The notes: generated from the sequence alone by a model not told the origin. A stretch of DNA of 64,000 nt from Boudabousia liubingyangii (GCF_001907245.1 NZ_MQSU01000004.1:248001-312000); one strand, 5' to 3'; positions 48,545-58,138 are shown, numbered from the stretch's first letter. Program-made: numbers and translations.

Positions 48545-49978
48545 ATGTCAGAACTAGAGGATCTATATCCGCAGCTTGAACTTGACGATCAAGCTGCTGA
48601 AAATGATGACATCGAGAGCTTGCCAGTTATCGATACTCCCGAAGAACTGGCCCGCGTCCAGAGCATCTACCAGGAGATCATCGCTCGCGTTCCCGAACAC
48701 ACCCCACAGCCTTCGCTAGCACGAGTCCAACGGGTCATGGCCCTGATGGGCGATCCCCAAGATAGCTACCCGGCCATTCACATTACTGGCACCAACGGGA
48801 AAACTTCCACCTCACGGATGATCGATTCGCTGCTCCGTTCCGCTGGATTAAGCGTCGGTCGCTTCACCTCTCCGCACCTCAGTGACGTGCGAGAACGAAT
48901 CAGCATCAATGGAGCCCCCATCAGCGCGGCAGCCTTCTGCCAAGCCTATGATGACGTCCAACCCTTTGTAGAACTAGTCGACCAAGAATCGCAGGCTCAG
49001 GGTGGTTCCCGACTCTCATTCTTTGAATACTTTACCGTGATGGCCTTCGCGGCTTTTGCTGCCGCCCCCGTTGATGTTGCCGTGATTGAAGTCGGGATGG
49101 GCGGCACCTGGGATGCCACCAATATCATTCGCGATTCCCTAGCGGTATTTACCCCAATTGCGGTGGATCACGAACGCTGGCTAGGATCCACTATCTCAGA
49201 AATCGCCACCACCAAAGCTGGGATCATAAAACCGGGTGCGCGCGTCGTGGCCAGCGTCCAAGAACCCGCCGCAGAAGAGATCTTGCGCGACTTCGCAAAG
49301 TCACAAGATGCCCTAATTCGCTTTGAAAACCAAGACTTTGAAGTGCTCCAGCGACAGGCTGCGGTGGGCGGACAAGTGCTTGATATTCAAACCCCAGCGG
49401 GACGCTACGAACAGATCGTCGTGCCCCTATTTGGGGCCCACCAAGCCCAAAATGCGGCCACAGCGCTGGCCGCGGTGGAACTCTTCCTCGGCGGAAAGGC
49501 ACTTTCGGCCGAGGTTGTAGAACAGGGTTTCTACCAGTCAGACAGTCCCGGCCGCCTAGAGGTCGTCAAGAGCTCCCCAACGGTACTGGTGGATTCCGCC
49601 CATAACCCGGCGGGTGCTACCGCCCTGCAGGCAGCCCTAGCAGAGAACTTCCAGTTCGAACGAACCTTCGCGGTATTCGGGGCCATGGCAGATAAGGCCG
49701 TGGAAGATGTCCTCGGAATTATGGAGCCCGAACTAGAGGCAATCGTGGTTACCTCACTGAATAACCCTCGGGCAATGCCGCTTAGCGACCTGCAGGAAAT
49801 CGCGGAAGACATCTTCGGCCCAGACCGGGTGTACGCCGAACCAGTACTTGCAGAAGCAGTAGATAAAGCGGTCGCCCTAAGCCAAACCGATGGCAGTTCT
49901 TTGGACGCCAATGGGGTAGTAGTTTTCGGATCTGTCGCCTTGGCTGGAGCCGTTCGCCAACTATTTGGGTTAAAGTAG
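48545..49978 (+). CDS. folC: Bifunctional folylpolyglutamate synthase/dihydrofolate synthase
   Basis: ATP-dependent ligase adding glutamate to dihydropteroate and folates. The 477-residue protein has an acidic N-terminal extension of about 25 residues, the P-loop ITGTNGKTSTSRMIDSLL near residue 80-97, SPHLSDVRERI near 115-125, VIEVGMGGTWDATN near 181-194, and VDSAHNPAGATAL near 350-362. AGAAGGGGCAAC precedes the ATG. The ileS(valS)-folC order is common in actinobacteria. Confidence 0.95.
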   Translation: MSELEDLYPQLELDDQAAENDDIESLPVIDTPEELARVQSIYQEIIARVPEHTPQPSLARVQRVMALMGDPQDSYPAIHITGTNGKTSTSRMIDSLLRSAGLSVGRFTSPHLSDVRERISINGAPISAAAFCQAYDDVQPFVELVDQESQAQGGSRLSFFEYFTVMAFAAFAAAPVDVAVIEVGMGGTWDATNIIRDSLAVFTPIAVDHERWLGSTISEIATTKAGIIKPGARVVASVQEPAAEEILRDFAKSQDALIRFENQDFEVLQRQAAVGGQVLDIQTPAGRYEQIVVPLFGAHQAQNAATALAAVELFLGGKALSAEVVEQGFYQSDSPGRLEVVKSSPTVLVDSAHNPAGATALQAALAENFQFERTFAVFGAMADKAVEDVLGIMEPELEAIVVTSLNNPRAMPLSDLQEIAEDIFGPDRVYAEPVLAEAVDKAVALSQTDGSSLDANGVVVFGSVALAGAVRQLFGLK

Positions 49979-50009
49979 TCCTAATTGTAATCAACCAGAA
50001 AGTGTCCTG

Positions 50010-50780
50010 ATGAGTCAGCCCACGCCTGCAGAAACCAAGCCCAGCTTTACGCTAAAACAAAAAGTGGCAGCTTGGAGCGTCCACATGTTTACCCTCACCG
50101 GCGTAGCCTGGGGTTTCCTTGCCCTAACCAGCTTGATCGAGGGCAAGATCGGAATGATGTGGATCTACCTAGGAATCGCACTATTGGTTGATGCGATTGA
50201 CGGCACCTTTGCCCGCGCGGCCCGCGTTTCCGAGGTCGTGCCTTGGTTTGATGGGGTAATCCTAGACGACATTGTCGACTATATGACTTGGACCTTCATC
50301 CCGGCAGTATTCCTATACCTACATATCCCGCTTGGGCCTCGTCCTCTTGCCCTAGCAATGGCGATTATCGTCGCCGCCTCTTCAATGTTCTGCTACGCCA
50401 ATAAGGGAATGAAAGCGACCGATAACTACTTCGTCGGCTTCCCCGCGGCTTGGAACATTGTCGCCATCTATTTCTACGTGTTGGGCACCGGATCAGTCTT
50501 CAATATCATTGCCACGATCATTATCGTGATCCTGACGCTCTCACCGCTAGCTTTCGTTCACCCGTTGCGAGTAAAGACTTGGATGCCCTTGAACATCGCG
50601 GTAACGGTTACTTGGTTGGTTACCACCGTATTCCTTTTGGCAACCGTGGGGCAAAGCTACCTGATCGTAAAGATCCTCTGGTGGGTATCCGGTTTGTACT
50701 TCATTGGTATTGGTGTGGTTCGAACCATCCTTGGTCGCCGCAAGATGGAAGAACTAGCCGGTTTAGAACCTGAAAACTAG
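50010..50780 (+). CDS. CDP-alcohol phosphatidyltransferase, phosphatidylcholine synthase-like
   Basis: Membrane enzyme of 256 residues with about eight hydrophobic segments. The CDP-alcohol motif reads DAIDGTFARAARVSEVV followed by DGVILDDIVDYMTW (about residues 62-92). The extended spacing and the DxxLDDxxDY order are those of phosphatidylcholine synthase (Pcs), which condenses CDP-diacylglycerol with choline, rather than of phosphatidylglycerophosphate synthase. The call is therefore Pcs-like; the actual alcohol is not proven. It lies between folC and smc with short gaps. Confidence 0.8.
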   Translation: MSQPTPAETKPSFTLKQKVAAWSVHMFTLTGVAWGFLALTSLIEGKIGMMWIYLGIALLVDAIDGTFARAARVSEVVPWFDGVILDDIVDYMTWTFIPAVFLYLHIPLGPRPLALAMAIIVAASSMFCYANKGMKATDNYFVGFPAAWNIVAIYFYVLGTGSVFNIIATIIIVILTLSPLAFVHPLRVKTWMPLNIAVTVTWLVTTVFLLATVGQSYLIVKILWWVSGLYFIGIGVVRTILGRRKMEELAGLEPEN

Positions 50781-50797
50781 GTCATTAACTAGCTGCC

Positions 50798-53700
50798 ATG
50801 CATCTGAAATCACTGACCCTAAAGGGCTTTAAATCATTTGCCTCCAGTACCACGCTCAATTTTGAACCTGGTATTACGGCAGTGGTCGGCCCTAATGGGT
50901 CAGGAAAATCAAATGTGGTCGATGCACTTTCATGGGTAATGGGGGAGCAGGGAGCCAAAAATCTACGCGGCTCTCAGATGGCCGACGTGATCTTTGCCGG
51001 TGCTGGAACCCGTCCAGCATTGGGGCGAGCCCAGGTATCGCTCACTATTGACAATACTGACGGCACCCTACCCATTGACTATTCCGAAGTCACCATCACT
51101 CGCACCATGTTTCGCACCGGCGGATCAGAATACGAAATTAATGGTGCCCCCGCCCGATTACTTGATGTCCAAGAACTACTCTCGGACACGGGCATGGGGA
51201 AACAGATGCACGTCATCGTTGGGCAAGGACAGCTTGACACGATCCTCAACGCCACCCCGGAACAACGTCGAGCCCTTATCGATGAAGCCGCCGGGGTACT
51301 CAAACACCGTCGACGTAAAGAACGAGCCCTAAGCAAACTAGCTTCGCTTGACTCTAAGACTGCCCGTTTACAAGACCTACGAGACGAACTTAAAAGGCAG
51401 CTCTCTCCACTAGCTCGACAGGCTCAAGCCGCTTCCAAAGCGGCCCAAATTAATGCCCAGATTCGTGAACTGAAAGGCCAAATCCTGGGGACTCAGTGGC
51501 GCGCAATCAAAACTCAGCTACACGATCAAAACCGGGCACTAAATCATCGAGAAGAACACCGACTAGACCTAATCCGGCAACGGGATGAACTCAAAGCCCA
51601 ACTGGAAGCAAAACAAGATGAAGGGGCCTTCCAAAGCCAGTTCGCAAACTCTGTGGCAGTCTGTGATTCCTACACGGCACTAATCCAACGGGCTTCCACC
51701 ATGCAGCAGATCGCGGTCGAGCGAGCTGCCCACCTGCGACCCAAAGCGGCAAGCATGGGTCCTGATCCTCAGAGTCTAAAAAAGCAGGCTGAAGAGATCC
51801 GTGGTCAAGCAGAAGAGGTCCAGCAGACTGCAGACCAAAAACGAAGTGACCTTAGTGAACTTACTGTTAGTCGCGCCCGACTAGAGGCGGAACAAAGCCA
51901 AGCTGCCAATACCCTAACGCAGCAATCGAACCAACGTTCTAACCAAGTCGCTGAGCTAGCTCGTGTGCAGGGAAGAATCGAATCCGCTAAAGAACAGCTT
52001 GCCGCCCTGGCGGAACGAAAGAAAAATCTGCAAGCAACCCTCGAAGAAGCAGAGCAACACCATCGCGAAGCCAGCCGCAAACTAGCAGATTTCAAAACGC
52101 CCGCCCTCGACTCTCAAGGTGCAGCCTTAGCTCAGCGCGAGCAAGCAGAAACTGCGGTTCAAAAGTCCCGGCAAGCAGTCGACCAACTGCTACAAGAAGA
52201 ACGGGAAGTAAGCGGTGAACTAGTCCAAGCGCGCTCCCGGCTAAGCGCCCTCGAACAAATTTTAGACTCCCACCTAACCCAGGAAACCTTCAACGAAGGC
52301 CTATTCACCGAGGACGGCCTAGGGTATCTAGTACAAAACCTAGAAGTCCCCGATCTGTGGACCTCCGCCATCAGCTTCCTGCTCGGCACCGAACTTCAGG
52401 GGATCGTCTTCGCCAGTGCACAAGACGCCCATCAAAAACTTACTGAGGTCTATCCAATTGATTCCCTACTATCTGGGGAAACCGACTCCCAAGGGGCTTT
52501 TGAAGTCCTCTATCCACCGAATCGAAAGCAAAAGACCCCCAAGGCCCCAAAGCATACTCAGTGGGCTCATGACCTCATTAAAACTAGTAAGCTGCCCGCA
52601 GACCTGGTGGCGAACCTACTTTCGGGAGTGCTGCTTTACACCGCAGAAGAAAGCCTCAGTCTTACTGAAATCCAAGAAATCTTCGAGGCGGCCCCCTCGG
52701 CTAAAAAAATACTCTTCCCCTCTGGACTACTGTGTACCCCATATTCAGTATCCCGACCGGGGACCCGCGAAACTAACCTACTTGAGCTTGAATCTGAGCA
52801 AAATAAAATTAAAGCGAAGATTGAGGAACTTTCACAACTCCACCAGAAAGTACAAGCAGAGCTAAGCCAAGCTAGAACTACCCTAGATAATAACCTCAAG
52901 GCTAGTAACCAAGCGTTAAAACTACTCAGAGAAGCAGACGCAGCTGCCGCCCAGGCCGTGGTAGAACGCTCAACCCTAGAAACCGAGGAGAGAGTCGCCG
53001 CAGAAGAAGTTCGGCGAACTCAGGCACGCCAAGAACGTATTGAGCAAGAGCGGGCAGAACTAGAAAAGAGCTTTGAACAGGCTCAAAACAGCCTTGATGC
53101 GCTACCTACTCCGCTAGGTGTGGAAGAAGTTGAACGCTGTAAACAACAACTCACCAGCATCACCACCCGGGTTTCAGAAACCCGTGATCAAGAATCGCAA
53201 CTCTCTGCCCAAATCGCCGATCTAGAGGCCCAAGTTCGACGTTTACAAACCCAAGCTCAAGCACTAGAAAGTGCCGCCAAACAAGAAACCGACCGACGGC
53301 AACGGGCAGCAGAATCAGAAGCACGACGAAAGAAAGCTGCCCAACAGGTCGAACTCGTGATTGATATGGCCAATTCTTGTTTGCGCCTAGCCCGCAGAGG
53401 CCACCAACTAGCCTCTCAAGCCCGAGCAGAGATTTCCGCAAAACAGCAGGAAAGCGAAAAAAGCCGGAGCCTGCTAACGAAACAACTTGAACAGGTCCGA
53501 AGCGATCTGGAAGCGCTAAATGAAGATCGGCAAAACGAACGAGTCCAAATCGCCCAGTTACAGGTTCATCTAGAAAACCTCGAGACCCAAATTGCTCAAG
53601 AACTAGGCATGAGCGCTTCAGAGATCCAAGCACAATATCCAGAGGATCCAGAATTTCAATTGGCTGAAGCTACCGAAGAACTGGCCCTTAACCAACGTCG

Positions 53701-54298
53701 CTTAGAACGACTAGGGAAAGTTAACCCCCTAGCCCTCGAAGAACTAAATGCCGCCCAGTCGCGTTTCGACTACCTGAACTCGCAGTTGTCCGATATCACC
53801 GATTCGAGGAAAGACCTACTCTCCCTAATCGACGAAGTAGACGAACACGTCCAAAAAGTCTTCGAGTCCGCCTACGAAGATACCGCGAAAGCCTTCTCTG
53901 GTGTGTTCTCAACCCTATTCCCTGGTGGACACGGCGAACTTCGACTCACCGACCCGGAAGACCTCCTAGGCACCGGGGTGGAGATTGCTGCCCGCCCCGC
54001 CGGAAAAAAGATCTCCCGCCTATCGCTACTCTCCGGCGGCGAAAGGTCCCTAGCAGCAATCGCCCTGCTGGTCTCTATCTTTATCGCGCGCCCCTCACCC
54101 TTCTACGTGATGGACGAGGTCGAAGCGGCCCTTGACGACACAAACCTAACCAGACTGCTACGAATTTTCCGACAGCTAAAAGAAAAATCGCAGCTAATCA
54201 TCATTACCCATCAAAAACGTACGATGGAAGTGGCTGATGCCCTATACGGCATCACTATGCGTGAAGGCGTTACAAAAGTTCTTTCCTCAACTTTGTGA
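50798..54298 (+). CDS. smc: Chromosome segregation protein SMC
   Basis: Condensin ATPase of 1166 residues. Head parts are at both ends: Walker A VVGPNGSGKSNVVDALSWVM near residue 29-48, and at the C-terminus LSGGERSLAAIALL (signature) and FYVMDEVEAALDDTNL (Walker B and D-loop) near 1080-1120. Two long coiled coils (about 170-490 and 670-1010) flank a hinge near 500-650. ScpA and ScpB genes are not in the window. The next gene, ftsY, starts at its stop codon region, a common actinobacterial order. Confidence 0.97.
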   Translation: MHLKSLTLKGFKSFASSTTLNFEPGITAVVGPNGSGKSNVVDALSWVMGEQGAKNLRGSQMADVIFAGAGTRPALGRAQVSLTIDNTDGTLPIDYSEVTITRTMFRTGGSEYEINGAPARLLDVQELLSDTGMGKQMHVIVGQGQLDTILNATPEQRRALIDEAAGVLKHRRRKERALSKLASLDSKTARLQDLRDELKRQLSPLARQAQAASKAAQINAQIRELKGQILGTQWRAIKTQLHDQNRALNHREEHRLDLIRQRDELKAQLEAKQDEGAFQSQFANSVAVCDSYTALIQRASTMQQIAVERAAHLRPKAASMGPDPQSLKKQAEEIRGQAEEVQQTADQKRSDLSELTVSRARLEAEQSQAANTLTQQSNQRSNQVAELARVQGRIESAKEQLAALAERKKNLQATLEEAEQHHREASRKLADFKTPALDSQGAALAQREQAETAVQKSRQAVDQLLQEEREVSGELVQARSRLSALEQILDSHLTQETFNEGLFTEDGLGYLVQNLEVPDLWTSAISFLLGTELQGIVFASAQDAHQKLTEVYPIDSLLSGETDSQGAFEVLYPPNRKQKTPKAPKHTQWAHDLIKTSKLPADLVANLLSGVLLYTAEESLSLTEIQEIFEAAPSAKKILFPSGLLCTPYSVSRPGTRETNLLELESEQNKIKAKIEELSQLHQKVQAELSQARTTLDNNLKASNQALKLLREADAAAAQAVVERSTLETEERVAAEEVRRTQARQERIEQERAELEKSFEQAQNSLDALPTPLGVEEVERCKQQLTSITTRVSETRDQESQLSAQIADLEAQVRRLQTQAQALESAAKQETDRRQRAAESEARRKKAAQQVELVIDMANSCLRLARRGHQLASQARAEISAKQQESEKSRSLLTKQLEQVRSDLEALNEDRQNERVQIAQLQVHLENLETQIAQELGMSASEIQAQYPEDPEFQLAEATEELALNQRRLERLGKVNPLALEELNAAQSRFDYLNSQLSDITDSRKDLLSLIDEVDEHVQKVFESAYEDTAKAFSGVFSTLFPGGHGELRLTDPEDLLGTGVEIAARPAGKKISRLSLLSGGERSLAAIALLVSIFIARPSPFYVMDEVEAALDDTNLTRLLRIFRQLKEKSQLIIITHQKRTMEVADALYGITMREGVTKVLSSTL

Positions 54299-54312
54299 TT
54301 AGAATAGGGCTC

Positions 54313-55476
54313 ATGCAAAGTTTCTACGATTTTCTTTCACAGCCTGAAGCCTACGGTACGATCGGTGCGCTACTAGCAGCCGTTTTGGCCTATTTTGGAT
54401 GGGACCACTTCTCCAAAAAAGACCAAACCGAAACCGACGAAACCACGATCGCACCCGCAGAACTTGAAACAGACCAAGAACGCGATCTAGAAGCCGGCGA
54501 AGAAGCAGCCGAAGCCGAAGGACCAAGGTTCGAAACCCCCGAATCCCTGCCCTCCCGGATGACCCGCTTGCGTGCCCGCCTAGCCAAATCGGGCGTCCTC
54601 GGGAAAGCACTGCTATCCGTTCTATCTCGCGGTGACCTCTCCGAATCCGACTGGGAAGAGCTCGAAGAAACTCTACTGGCAGCAGACCTCGGCCTAGAAG
54701 CCACCGACCAAATCATGGAAAAGCTGCGCACCGAAGTCAAAGTACGTTCCCTAGACGACGCAGACCAGATCAAGGCACTGCTCAGAGAACTGCTGCTAGA
54801 ACAAGTCAACCCGCAATGGGACCGACAGCTGAACCTCAGCCCGCAAACCGGACCCGACGGACAAACCGCCCCCGCTGCCGTCCTCGTCGTAGGGGTAAAC
54901 GGTGTCGGTAAGACCACCACAGTCGGAAAGCTAGCGCGTATCCTCGTCGCAGAAGGCAAAAATGTCGTCCTAGGCGCGGCCGATACCTTCCGTGCAGCCG
55001 CAGCCGACCAGCTACAAACCTGGGGCGAACGCGTTGGGGTAGAAGTAGTGCGTTCTGACCGAGAAGGCGCTGACCCTGCCTCCGTGGCTTTCGAAGCCGT
55101 ACAACACGCCACCAACGCCACTGCCGATGTGGTCATGATTGACACCGCCGGACGCCTACACAACAAGTCTTCACTGATGGACCAACTAGGCAAGATCCGT
55201 CGCGTTATCGAAAAGGGCACCCAAGTAACCGAAACCCTGCTAGTCCTAGACGCCACCACCGGTCAAAATGGTCTCATTCAGGCCCGCGTATTCGCCGAGG
55301 TCGCAAAGGTTACCGGTATCGTCCTTACCAAACTAGACGGTAGCGCTAAGGGTGGCATCGTCGTTTCGGTACAGAAAGAACTAGGTGTCCCCGTCAAACT
55401 TGTCGGTCTGGGAGAAGGCGCAGACGACATGGCTCCCTTCGATGCGGAAGCTTTTGTGGACTCTATCCTCGGCTAA
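54313..55476 (+). CDS. ftsY: Signal recognition particle receptor FtsY
   Basis: Membrane-associated SRP receptor GTPase that docks nascent membrane proteins at SecYEG. It has an N-terminal membrane anchor (IGALLAAVLAYFGWDHF), an acidic A domain (about residues 35-75), then the NG domain: G1 GVNGVGKTTTVGKLAR near 192-207, DTAGRLHNKSSLM, and TKLDGSAKGG near 340-349. ATG at 54313 follows AATAGGG by 5 bases; a GTG at 54295 overlapping the smc stop is in frame and possible. Confidence 0.95.
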   Translation: MQSFYDFLSQPEAYGTIGALLAAVLAYFGWDHFSKKDQTETDETTIAPAELETDQERDLEAGEEAAEAEGPRFETPESLPSRMTRLRARLAKSGVLGKALLSVLSRGDLSESDWEELEETLLAADLGLEATDQIMEKLRTEVKVRSLDDADQIKALLRELLLEQVNPQWDRQLNLSPQTGPDGQTAPAAVLVVGVNGVGKTTTVGKLARILVAEGKNVVLGAADTFRAAAADQLQTWGERVGVEVVRSDREGADPASVAFEAVQHATNATADVVMIDTAGRLHNKSSLMDQLGKIRRVIEKGTQVTETLLVLDATTGQNGLIQARVFAEVAKVTGIVLTKLDGSAKGGIVVSVQKELGVPVKLVGLGEGADDMAPFDAEAFVDSILG

Positions 55477-55539
55477 CCGAGTAAACCAACAGCAGTGTTA
55501 TGCTAGTTCCCTGAAGAACAACGCGAAGGAAAGCTAAAC

Positions 55540-57147
55540 GTGTACGGATCCCTATCAGATAAGATCTCAGAATCATTTAAACGCCTACGGGGCAAAGGCC
55601 TGCTGCGTGAATCCGATGTCGACCTAACAGTCAGCGAGATTCGCCGCGCCCTTATCGATGCCGACGTGGCCCTTCCGGTGGTTCGCGAATTTACGCAAGC
55701 CGTAAAGACCAAAGCCTACGGGGCAACGCGCACCCAGTCACTAAACCCGGGACAACAGGTCGTCAAGATCGTCCACGACGAACTGGTTGAGATCCTAGGT
55801 GGAGAAGCGCGGGACCTACACTTTGCACAGCGTGGTCCGACCGTCTTCATGCTTGCCGGTCTGCAGGGTGCTGGTAAAACCACCTTGGCGGGAAAGCTAG
55901 CCAAATACCTAGCTGAAGATAACAAGCGAGTACTACTAGTAGCTTCTGACCTGCAACGTCCCAACGCGGTTACCCAGCTGCAGGTAGTCGGTGAACGCGC
56001 CGGTGCGACCGTTTGGGCACCAGAACCTGGTAACGGCGTCGGCGACCCCGTAAATGTGGCTCGCTCCGGTCTAGACCATGCTATCCGGAACGGCTACGAC
56101 GTAATGATCGTCGATACCGCCGGCCGCCTCGGTGTAGATGAAGAGCTGATGGAACAGGCTCGACAGATTCGCGATGCGGTGAACCCGCACGAAATCATGT
56201 TCGTTCTTGATGCCATGATCGGTCAGGACGCGGTCCACACTGCAACCGCATTCCGTGACGGCGTGGGCTTCACCGGTGTGGTTCTCTCCAAACTTGATGG
56301 TGACGCCCGCGGTGGTGCCGCGCTTTCGGTCCGAGGTGTTACTGGTGCCCCCATCCTCTTCGCCTCTACCGGCGAAGGAATGGACGACTTCGAACGCTTC
56401 TACCCGGACCGGATGGCCTCCCGAATCCTAGACATGGGTGACGTCCTCTCCCTTATCGAACAGGCCCAAAAAGCCTTTGACGAAAAGGAATCCCAGGCCG
56501 CTGCTGAAAAGCTGATGGCCGGTAACTTCACCCTTGATGACTTCCTACAGCAGATGCAGCAGATCCGAAAGCTCGGATCCATGAAGAAACTGCTCAAGAT
56601 GCTTCCCGGTGCGGGACAGTTCCGGGAACAGCTAGAGAACTTTGACGAACGGGAAATCGACCGGATCGAAGCCATCGTCCGTTCGATGACCCCCGCAGAA
56701 CGCGCCGACCTGAAGATTCTTAACGGCTCCCGCCGACTTCGTATCGCGAAGGGTTCCGGTACCACGGTGCAGGACGTAAATGGCCTAGTGCAGCGTTTTG
56801 AAGCAGCCCAAAAGATGATGAAGGGCGGCGGTCTTCCGGGCATGGGCGGAATGGCCGGCATGCCAGGCATGCCGGGCGGTCGCGCAACAAAGCGTGCCCA
56901 GCAGAAAGCCGCCAAGAAATCAAAGAAATCGCGCAAAGTTAAGTCGGGTAACCCGGCAAAGCGAGTTCAGGAAGCCAAGCAGCTTGACGCACCCACCACT
57001 ACGGGTGGCGGTAGCAGCTTTGGTGGCGGCAGCCAGGTGCCGCCGCGCGCCCTCGGCAATCTTGGGGGAGCGCCACAGAACCAAGGTGCCTCAGAACAAC
57101 TGCCCGAGTTGCCTGATGACGTGAAACGCATGCTGGGCCAACTTTAA
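55540..57147 (+). CDS. ffh: Signal recognition particle protein Ffh (SRP54)
   Basis: GTPase that binds signal sequences and 4.5S RNA. The 535-residue protein has the N domain, then G1 GLQGAGKTTLAGKLAKYL near residue 106-123, DTAGRLGVDEELMEQ near 190-204 and SKLDGDARGG near 248-257, and the Met-rich M domain from about 325 to 430. A C-terminal tail of about 100 residues is rich in Gly, Met, Lys and Pro (GLPGMGGMAGMPGMPGG and a basic stretch). Start is GTG after GAAGGAAAG. Confidence 0.96.
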   Translation: MYGSLSDKISESFKRLRGKGLLRESDVDLTVSEIRRALIDADVALPVVREFTQAVKTKAYGATRTQSLNPGQQVVKIVHDELVEILGGEARDLHFAQRGPTVFMLAGLQGAGKTTLAGKLAKYLAEDNKRVLLVASDLQRPNAVTQLQVVGERAGATVWAPEPGNGVGDPVNVARSGLDHAIRNGYDVMIVDTAGRLGVDEELMEQARQIRDAVNPHEIMFVLDAMIGQDAVHTATAFRDGVGFTGVVLSKLDGDARGGAALSVRGVTGAPILFASTGEGMDDFERFYPDRMASRILDMGDVLSLIEQAQKAFDEKESQAAAEKLMAGNFTLDDFLQQMQQIRKLGSMKKLLKMLPGAGQFREQLENFDEREIDRIEAIVRSMTPAERADLKILNGSRRLRIAKGSGTTVQDVNGLVQRFEAAQKMMKGGGLPGMGGMAGMPGMPGGRATKRAQQKAAKKSKKSRKVKSGNPAKRVQEAKQLDAPTTTGGGSSFGGGSQVPPRALGNLGGAPQNQGASEQLPELPDDVKRMLGQL

Positions 57148-57195
57148 GCCCTAAGTGAGGAACTACACGTCATCAAGTCAAGCCAAAGTTCGTGT

Positions 57196-57223
57196 TTGAC
57201 GGCTTTGTCTGGCACAATAAATG
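57196..57223 (+). promoter_or_regulatory. Putative rpsP promoter
   Basis: TTGACG at 57196-57201 and TAAATG at 57218-57223 (16-base spacer), or alternatively CACAAT at 57213-57218 as -10. The string TGGCACAATA at 57210-57219 also occurs before rplS. Confidence 0.45.
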
Positions 57224-57227
57224 TTTG

Positions 57228-57330
57228 TACTCGTTTTTTGCGACCCCTCTCAGAGCGAAAAACGCATTACAGGGCCCAGATTGGGACCGAATCCCACCGG
57301 TACTAACGGGTGGCCCAAACCGAGATAAGT
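57228..57330 (+). other. Structured leader of rpsP
   Basis: The untranslated region holds a hairpin GTTTTTTGC/GCGAAAAAC (about 57232-57264) and then GGGCC (57272-57276) that can close with GGCCC (57312-57316). Inside it, TGGGA/TCCCA (57282-57286 with 57292-57296) competes with CCACC/GGTGG (57294-57298 with 57309-57313). It may be a regulatory leader; no known family is recognised. Confidence 0.4.
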
Positions 57331-57348
57331 ATAGGAGTGACCACTAAA

Positions 57349-57849
57349 GTGGCAGTTCGCATTCGTTTAAAGCGCATGGGTAAGATCCGTGCACCGTTCT
57401 ATCGTGTCGTTGTCGTTGACTCTCGCAAGAAGCGTGATGGTCGCGTCATTGAAGAGGTTGGCAAGTACAACCCGATGGAAACCCCCTCACTCATTCAGAT
57501 CGAATCTGAGCGAGTACAGTACTGGCTAGGCGTGGGCGCACAGCCCTCCGACCAGGTAAAGCACCTGCTCGACCTAACCGGTGACTGGGCCAAGTTCAAG
57601 GGCGCCAAGAACACTGAATCCCGTGTTCAGTACAAGGACGCCGACGCTGCTGAAAAGGCCGCCCAGAAGGCTATGGAAGAAGCCGCTAAGGCTGCTGAAA
57701 AGCTAAAGGCCGCTGCTGCTGAAGCCGCTGCTAAGGAAGCCGCCGAAAAGGCTGCTGCCGAGGCTGCTGAAAAGGAAGCTGCTGAAGCTGAAGAAGCACC
57801 CGCCGAAGAAGCTCCGGCTGCTGAAGAAGCACCCGCCGAGGAGGCCTGA
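57349..57849 (+). CDS. rpsP: 30S ribosomal protein S16
   Basis: Small-subunit assembly protein. The conserved domain is residues 1-85 ([40 protein letters not shown]). It is followed by an Ala/Glu/Lys-rich tail of about 65 residues, a feature of many actinobacterial S16 proteins. GTG at 57349 is the start because the family begins MAVRIRLKR; an in-frame GTG at 57310 lies in the leader. AGGAG is 11 bases upstream. The tail contains an exact 20-base repeat (57787-57806 and 57820-57839). Confidence 0.96.
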   Translation: MAVRIRLKRMGKIRAPFYRVVVVDSRKKRDGRVIEEVGKYNPMETPSLIQIESERVQYWLGVGAQPSDQVKHLLDLTGDWAKFKGAKNTESRVQYKDADAAEKAAQKAMEEAAKAAEKLKAAAAEAAAKEAAEKAAAEAAEKEAAEAEEAPAEEAPAAEEAPAEEA

Positions 57850-57851
57850 GC

Positions 57852-58088
57852 ATGCTCGCAGATGCACTTGAGCACCTAGTCCGGGGCATCGTTGATGACC
57901 CTGATGCGGTGGAAGTGACCCGCAAGAATACTCGTCGTGGACCGCTACTAGAAGTTCGAGTAGCACCAGATGACTTGGGTCGCGTCATCGGTCGTGGCGG
58001 ACGTGTTGCTAAAGCACTACGCACGGTCATCAATGGCATCTCGACACGCGGTTCGGTTCGTGTCGATGTAATCGATACGGACCTCTAA
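57852..58088 (+). CDS. khpA: KH-domain RNA-binding protein KhpA
   Basis: A 78-residue protein made of one KH domain with the RNA-binding loop VIGRGGRVAKALR near residue 46-58. It binds RNA together with KhpB in other bacteria and affects cell size or ribosome function. It starts 2 bases after the rpsP stop, the conserved rpsP-khpA-rimM-trmD order. GAGGAGGCC, which is inside the rpsP tail, provides its Shine-Dalgarno site. Confidence 0.92.
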   Translation: MLADALEHLVRGIVDDPDAVEVTRKNTRRGPLLEVRVAPDDLGRVIGRGGRVAKALRTVINGISTRGSVRVDVIDTDL

Positions 58089-58100
58089 TCTAAGTGTTTA

Positions 58101-58138
58101 GCCGGCTGGTTCTTAATAATCCAAGAGCCAGCCGGCTT
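58101..58138 (+). terminator. Hairpin between khpA and rimM
   Basis: Arms AGCCGGCTGG-TCTT/AAGA-CCAGCCGGCT with one mismatch around AATAATCC, followed by TTTCC. It may end part of the rpsP-khpA transcript so that ribosomal protein S16 is made in excess of RimM and TrmD. Confidence 0.65.

Noticed and set aside
53000-53700. Repetitive-looking stretch suggesting a repeat array
   Set aside because: It is the Gln/Glu/Ala heptad coding of the SMC coiled coil, not a DNA repeat or CRISPR.
54390-55259. Minus-strand frame of 289 codons opposite ftsY
   Set aside because: Antisense shadow of a clear FtsY; Ser/Arg-rich with no recognisable motif.
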